The notes beneath the pieces are model-generated. The model was not told the DNA's origin, searched no databases, and was given only the letters and a program-made list of their open reading frames with translations. From Hyphomicrobiaceae bacterium (lineage in GTDB: Bacteria; Pseudomonadota; Alphaproteobacteria; Rhizobiales; Hyphomicrobiaceae): a stretch of 64,000 nucleotides of DNA. Numbering within the stretch: the stretch's first letter is position 1; every line of letters starts with the position of its first letter. Positions 59,567 to 64,000 of the stretch are shown piece after piece. A program made the translations under genes and the position numbers. The DNA is taken from NCBI GenBank assembly GCA_008933705.1, contig WBUN01000018.1:18044-82043 (forward strand). Direction: 5' to 3'.

Positions 59567-61279
59567 CTAGATGGCGCCGCGTATCTTGACGCTCTGATTG
59601 TCCGAGATGCGGATCGACTTCCTGTCGCGCAGGTGCGCGGCAACCACGTCCCAGATCGGCGGGCCTGCAACGCCCTCGTTCACCGATGCCCAGCCAGCGA
59701 CCACATACTCGCGGTCAGCCTCGATCGGCTTGCCTGTCTTCAGATGCGTCATGTCGGAGATGCGCCTGCCCATCGCCGCATTGATGTCGATCGTGTAGCC
59801 CATGCCGCCGACGCGCACCATGTCGCCGCCTTGCTGATAGTAGGGATCCGCATTGAACAGGTTGTCGGCCACGTCCTCCAGTATGGTCTTGAGCATCTCG
59901 CCCTTCATCGTCACGCGATAGCAGTTCGGATAGGTCATCGCGGTGGCGGTGTAGAGATCGTCCCAGGTCAAGGGCTGCCCGGGCAGGAGCGAGTTGCCCC
60001 AGCGGAAGCCCGGCGAGAGGCTGATCTCGGCGTCGCGCACGGAGAGCATGGCCTGACAGATCAGATCGTCGAACGTGCCGTTGAAGTTTCCGCGCCGGTA
60101 GATGAGCGACTCGTTGTGGGCAAGCTCGGTTGCGAGCATCTTGGCGTGCGGCGCCCGTATCTCGGAGATGAGCTTGGCCACGTCCGGGTCCGGCGCGATG
60201 GCGTCCGTCAGCACGGGGATCAGTGCAAAGGAGACGTCGGCCATTCGGCCGTCCTTCATCTCGATGTCGAGACGGGAAAGGAATTTCGCGGCCGAGCCGG
60301 TGGCGACAAGCAGCGTGCTCTTGACCCTGATCGGCTTCGGCAACGCATCGTGCGTATGCGCCGTCAGGATGATGTCGATGCCGTCGACGCGGGAGGCGAG
60401 CTTGCGGTCGACGTCGAACCCGTTGTGGGAGAGCAGAACGACCAGTTGAGCGCCCGCGGCCCTGGCGGCTTCGACATTCTTGCGCACATCGGCCTCGCGG
60501 ATGCCGAACGACCACTTGGGCATCATCCAGCGCGGATTGGCGATGGGCGTGAAGGGAAATGCCTGGCCGATGACGGCGATCCTGACGCCGCCCTTCTCGA
60601 ACATCTTCGTCGACTTGAAGACCGTATCCTCGAACTCGTTCTCGCGGATGTTGCCGGCGAGAAAGGCGATCCTGGAGGAGCCGGGCTTTTCCTTGTCGCC
60701 GAACAGCTCCGATATGCGGTCGGCGCCCAGCGTGAACTCCCAGTGTCCGGTGGTGGCCTCGATGCCGAGGGCCTCCAGGACGCGGATCATGTCGGCGCCT
60801 TTGGATTGCAGTGCCGTGAACGACCCTTGCAGAGCATCGCCGCCGTCGAGGACGAGCGTCCGGTCGGCGCCGCGCTCGGCGCGAATGGCCTTTATCAGCG
60901 TAGCCATCCGGTCCATGCCGCCGACCCTGCCGTAGGTTCTGGCGAGTGCAGTGAAGTCCGCCGACGACAAGGCGTAGGCGTGGTGGGAACCCGGGGCGAT
61001 GCCGAAGGTGTTGAGGAACTCGGTATCGGTGATGTGCGGGGGCAAACCCTTCGCCTCGCCGACGCCGATATTCACCGACGGCTCGCGGAAGTAGAGCGGC
61101 ATCAGCTGCGCATGGCAGTCCGTCATGTGCAGGATCGTCAGTTGCCCCTTCGGCGTGAAGCGCAGAAGGTCGTCCTGGCCGATGGCCTGCCGCTGTGCTT
61201 GGGCGGATAGGGGGGCGCCAACGCCTGCAATGGCAGCAGCGCCGGCGGCCACCTGCAAAAAGTCACGACGCGAGATCAT
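59567..61279 (-). CDS. soxB: thiosulfohydrolase SoxB
   Basis: Tat signal MISRRDFLQVAAGAAAIAG; GQLTILHMTDCHAQLMPLYFREPSVNIGVGEAKGLPPHITD, LLSHNGFDVDRKLASRVDGIDIILTAHTHDALP. Confidence 0.92.
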   Translation of the reverse strand: MISRRDFLQVAAGAAAIAGVGAPLSAQAQRQAIGQDDLLRFTPKGQLTILHMTDCHAQLMPLYFREPSVNIGVGEAKGLPPHITDTEFLNTFGIAPGSHHAYALSSADFTALARTYGRVGGMDRMATLIKAIRAERGADRTLVLDGGDALQGSFTALQSKGADMIRVLEALGIEATTGHWEFTLGADRISELFGDKEKPGSSRIAFLAGNIRENEFEDTVFKSTKMFEKGGVRIAVIGQAFPFTPIANPRWMMPKWSFGIREADVRKNVEAARAAGAQLVVLLSHNGFDVDRKLASRVDGIDIILTAHTHDALPKPIRVKSTLLVATGSAAKFLSRLDIEMKDGRMADVSFALIPVLTDAIAPDPDVAKLISEIRAPHAKMLATELAHNESLIYRRGNFNGTFDDLICQAMLSVRDAEISLSPGFRWGNSLLPGQPLTWDDLYTATAMTYPNCYRVTMKGEMLKTILEDVADNLFNADPYYQQGGDMVRVGGMGYTIDINAAMGRRISDMTHLKTGKPIEADREYVVAGWASVNEGVAGPPIWDVVAAHLRDRKSIRISDNQSVKIRGAI

Positions 61280-61357
61280 GTCATCGGGCTCCGCGAGGCG
61301 CAGTTTCTGGCAAGCAAAGGGGCAGCATCCGTCGCCGGCGCTGCCCCCGGATTGGCT

Positions 61358-61981
61358 TCACTTGTTGACCGGGCTGTCCGGACTCATGAGCAGGGCGGTG
61401 AGGTCCTTGATCTGGTCAATGGTGAGGAAGTTGTTGGCTCCGAACCGCGGCATCAGCGAGCACGGAAAGGTGGCGTGGCTGTTGTAGATCTTATCGTAGG
61501 CGATCTTGGTATCCGCCTCCGAGAACTTGCGGATCTTGCCGTACTCCAGCAGCGACGGCCCCATGGTGCCGTAGCTCACCTCCTGCTTGGTGAGCTGATG
61601 GCAGGCGTAGCAGTTGCCGCCGTTCACCCGTTTTGGCGGGTAGTCGGTGAAGCGCATGCCGTAGCCGCTCTGCGCCAGGGCTTCGCCCTTCTTCCAGTCG
61701 CCCATGAGCTTGCCGTCGGGCGGATACTGGATCGTCGCCTTCGCACGCTCGCGGATGGTCTTGGCCAGCGCCTGGGGTGGCGTGTTGCGATGTGCGCTGC
61801 AGTCCTTCATCGTCTCGTCGCCGACAAGCCGTGGGTGCCAGTCGGCCGGCGCCTTGGGAAAGGCGGTCTTCATGGCGGCGTCCGCCTTGGCCGGATCCAC
61901 CTTCGGCTTTGTCTGGGCAACGGCGGCTGTGGTGGCGAGACCGGCGACGGAAATGATCAGTGCGATGGTCTTGAATTGCAT
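61358..61981 (-). CDS. soxX: cytochrome c SoxX
   Basis: GNCYACHQLTKQEVSYGTMGPSLLEYGKIR, NSHATFPCSLMPRFGANNFLT; adjacent to soxA/soxB. Confidence 0.9.
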   Translation of the reverse strand: MQFKTIALIISVAGLATTAAVAQTKPKVDPAKADAAMKTAFPKAPADWHPRLVGDETMKDCSAHRNTPPQALAKTIRERAKATIQYPPDGKLMGDWKKGEALAQSGYGMRFTDYPPKRVNGGNCYACHQLTKQEVSYGTMGPSLLEYGKIRKFSEADTKIAYDKIYNSHATFPCSLMPRFGANNFLTIDQIKDLTALLMSPDSPVNK

Positions 61982-61997
61982 TGCTGTCCCCTCCGGC

Positions 61998-62825
61998 TCA
62001 GCGCTTCATGCCAGGGGCGCTGATGTTGCCCCCTTTGGCCGTGTTGACGAGATAGGCGATCAGCGCGACCGAGGCATCGGAGGCGAGCTCGACCTGCGGC
62101 AGGCGCATCTGCCAGAAGCAGTCGTAGACCCGGTGCTGCATGGTCATCACGTGCGTGGTCGACACGCGATAGGCCGGCCACTCTCCGACGACCTTCCTGG
62201 CCTCTTCGGGCTTCGACAGGTATGGCAGCGGCTGAAGACGGATGCGCTTGCCCGTGTCGGCGTGACAGGTCGAGCAGGCAAAATCCATCGGCCCCATGCG
62301 TCGGAAGAACAGGTTCTCGCCGAGGGCCAGCACCTCCTTTTCCTTTGGGTGGTCGAACTTCGCCGCAAACTTCAGGCCGTTTGAGCGCGAGGCGACGTAG
62401 GTGGCAATGGCGCCGAGCTCCTTGACCGGTGCGCCACCGCCCGGGTGCGGACGTTCAACCAGCTTGGCGCGCTCGAAGCCCTGCAGCTTCTCCATGCACC
62501 ACAGGATGCGCGCTTCCACGTCCATGACCTTGTCGGCGTCGGCGAAGTAGCGCGGCAGCTCGGCGAAGGCGCCGTCGACCTTGCCCGGGCCCTTGCCGAG
62601 ATCGCAGCTCTCCAGCGAGACGTTCTTTGGACCGCGCGGCTTCTTCCACAGCTCTTCGCCGCGGTCGGCATCCAGCAACGCAGGATTCGACCATGGGTCG
62701 TCCTTCATCATCTGGCGGTACTTCTCGAGCTGCTTCTCGGTGTCGCCCTGGGCAAATGCGGGCGTGGCCATAGCTGCCACCGTGCAGCAGGCCAGCGTCA
62801 TCAACCAACGAGTCCGCTTCGTCAC
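61998..62825 (-). CDS. soxA: cytochrome c SoxA (one CxxCH seen)
   Basis: GTG start 62825; FACSTCHADTGKRIRLQPLPYL, VMTMQHRVYDCFWQMRLPQ. Confidence 0.9.
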   Translation of the reverse strand: MTKRTRWLMTLACCTVAAMATPAFAQGDTEKQLEKYRQMMKDDPWSNPALLDADRGEELWKKPRGPKNVSLESCDLGKGPGKVDGAFAELPRYFADADKVMDVEARILWCMEKLQGFERAKLVERPHPGGGAPVKELGAIATYVASRSNGLKFAAKFDHPKEKEVLALGENLFFRRMGPMDFACSTCHADTGKRIRLQPLPYLSKPEEARKVVGEWPAYRVSTTHVMTMQHRVYDCFWQMRLPQVELASDASVALIAYLVNTAKGGNISAPGMKR

Positions 62826-62950
62826 CTTGTTTCCTCCCTTCCCAGTTGATCTTGCAGGAGAAGCAGCTTTGGATTGCTGCACCCCATTTTTTTTGGTCGT
62901 GTCCGGGCGACCGACGTCATCGCCTCGGACACATAGTGTTCTTTCTTAAT

Positions 62951-62970
62951 ATTCGAATTTCAGCATATTT
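62951..62970. promoter_or_regulatory. ATATTC-N8-GCATAT operator (site E)
   Basis: atattcgaatttcagcatat upstream of soxAXB. Confidence 0.55.
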
Positions 62971-63050
62971 CGACCTGCTATGACAAGGATGCTGCGTGGA
63001 AAGCCGAGCAACTATCGACAAAGCCGCCGCCAAGCCTTGTCGCACAATAA

Positions 63051-63070
63051 ATATTCGAATATAAGAATGT
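63051..63070. promoter_or_regulatory. ATATTC-N8-GAATGT operator (site F)
   Basis: atattcgaatataagaatgt in the soxA/soeB intergenic region. Confidence 0.55.
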
Positions 63071-63315
63071 ATGAGATCCCCTGCTTGCGACGGCAGGAAT
63101 CACCGTCGACTTCCTCTGCTCACATGTCGAAAGGTGGGCTTGGCTGCAGGGCATGACACGAAGCATGACGCCAATCCGGGGGATCGCCTGTAAGTGTTGT
63201 CGGAATCAATTCAAACGCTGATGGCGATCTTGTCCAGTGGTCGCGCGATCGGACCGGCGTTGCTGTCGGGGTGCGTTATTCCAGCGTCGTGCCGGGATGC
63301 CAAGAGGTTGCGGGG

Positions 63316-64000
63316 ATGACGGGTATTGCGGAGGGGCGGGGGAGGAAGCTCGGGCTGGTGATCGACCTGGACACGTGCGTTGGGTGCCAGGCGTGCGCGA
63401 CGAGCTGCAAGGAGTGGAACACGGGCGGCTACTCGGGCCCGCTGAGCGACCAGGAGCCGTACGGGGCCGACCCGCACGGGGCCTGGCTCAACCGCATCCA
63501 CGCCTTCGAGGCGGGGGAGGGGGCGGAGAGCCGGACGGTGCACTTCCCGCGCTCGTGCCTGCACTGCGAGACGCCCGACTGCGTGACGGTGTGCCCGACG
63601 GGGGCGTCCTACAAGCGGGCCGAGGACGGCATCGTGCTGGTCAACCCGGACACGTGCATCGGCTGCAAGCTGTGCTCGTGGGCGTGCCCGTACGGGGCGC
63701 GCGAGTACGACTACGGGCACGGCGTGATGAAGAAGTGCACGCTGTGCGTGGACCGCATCTACAACGAGACGTTTGCGGTGGAGGATCGCATTCCCGCGTG
63801 CGTGCGCGCCTGCCCGACGGGGGCGCGCCATTTCGGCGACCTGGGCGATCCGGCGAGCGCGGTATCGCAGCTGGTGGCGGGGCGCGGCGGCTTCGACCTG
63901 CTGGGGGCGTTCGGCTACAAGCCGGTCAACAAGTACCTGCCGCCGCGCCGGCGCGGCGCGGTGCGGCAGGAGGAGGGTGCAGGGCCGCCGCCGGCGGCCC
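63316..64000 (+). CDS. soeB: SoeB-like iron-sulfur subunit (incomplete, runs off right edge; not listed in the ORF track)
   Basis: MTGIAEGRGRKLGLVIDLDTCVGCQACATSCKEWNTGGYSGPLSDQEPYGADPHGAWLNRIHAFE...CLHCETPDCVTVCPTGASYKR...CIGCKLCSWACPYGAREYD; read directly from nucleotides, open to position 64000. Confidence 0.8.
   Translation, partial: MTGIAEGRGRKLGLVIDLDTCVGCQACATSCKEWNTGGYSGPLSDQEPYGADPHGAWLNRIHAFEAGEGAESRTVHFPRSCLHCETPDCVTVCPTGASYKRAEDGIVLVNPDTCIGCKLCSWACPYGAREYDYGHGVMKKCTLCVDRIYNETFAVEDRIPACVRACPTGARHFGDLGDPASAVSQLVAGRGGFDLLGAFGYKPVNKYLPPRRRGAVRQEEGAGPPPAA

Noticed and set aside
58811-61210. 799-aa plus-strand ORF opposite soxB
   Set aside because: Antisense to soxB and the small membrane protein; no recognisable domain, so a GC-driven spurious ORF.
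54891-63070. Dispersed GAATAT/ATATTC repeats as a CRISPR or mobile-element signature
   Set aside because: Short, few, unevenly spaced and located in promoter regions; no regular repeat-spacer structure, cas genes or transposase.

Overview
This 64-kb, GC-rich proteobacterial window (probably alphaproteobacterial, by inference only) is densely coding. I saw no tRNA/rRNA, transposase, integrase or CRISPR array. (1) ~0.2-22.7 kb: anaerobic aromatic catabolism. It has PadB-like molybdoenzyme, PadC/PadD/phenylacetate-CoA ligase in one uninterrupted reading frame, KorAB-type 2-oxoacid:ferredoxin oxidoreductase, Had/Oah/Dch, class I benzoyl-CoA reductase BcrCBAD, ferredoxin, hemerythrin, three related GNAT proteins, an NnrS/HCO-like membrane protein, DUF2249, a BadM-like Rrf2 regulator and a Crp/Fnr regulator. 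(2) ~22.8-30.7 kb: a CuA-type heme-copper oxidoreductase operon. Its catalytic subunit has all His ligands but Gln where the cross-linked Tyr should be, suggesting an sNOR-like NO reductase. It also has CtaB, SCO/SenC, a cytochrome b-ferredoxin-MvhD-like fusion, a bacteriohemerythrin and a DNR-like regulator. (3) ~30.7-44.3 kb: idi, 4-hydroxybenzoyl-CoA reductase HcrABC, benzoate-type CoA ligase and a beta-oxidation-like set. (4) ~44.5-51.7 kb: two NnrS proteins coupled to an ABC importer, and a TonB-receptor-like barrel that appears to lack a plug. (5) ~51.9-64 kb: a sulfur-oxidation island (SoeA, FadL porin, DsrE2, SoxB, SoxX, SoxA, and SoeB running off the window) whose promoters share an ATATTC-N8-GAATAT operator. 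TTGAC-N4-GTCAA Crp/Fnr-type boxes recur upstream of several NO/anaerobic operons. Functional names come from reading the translations and motifs by eye; no database search was possible.
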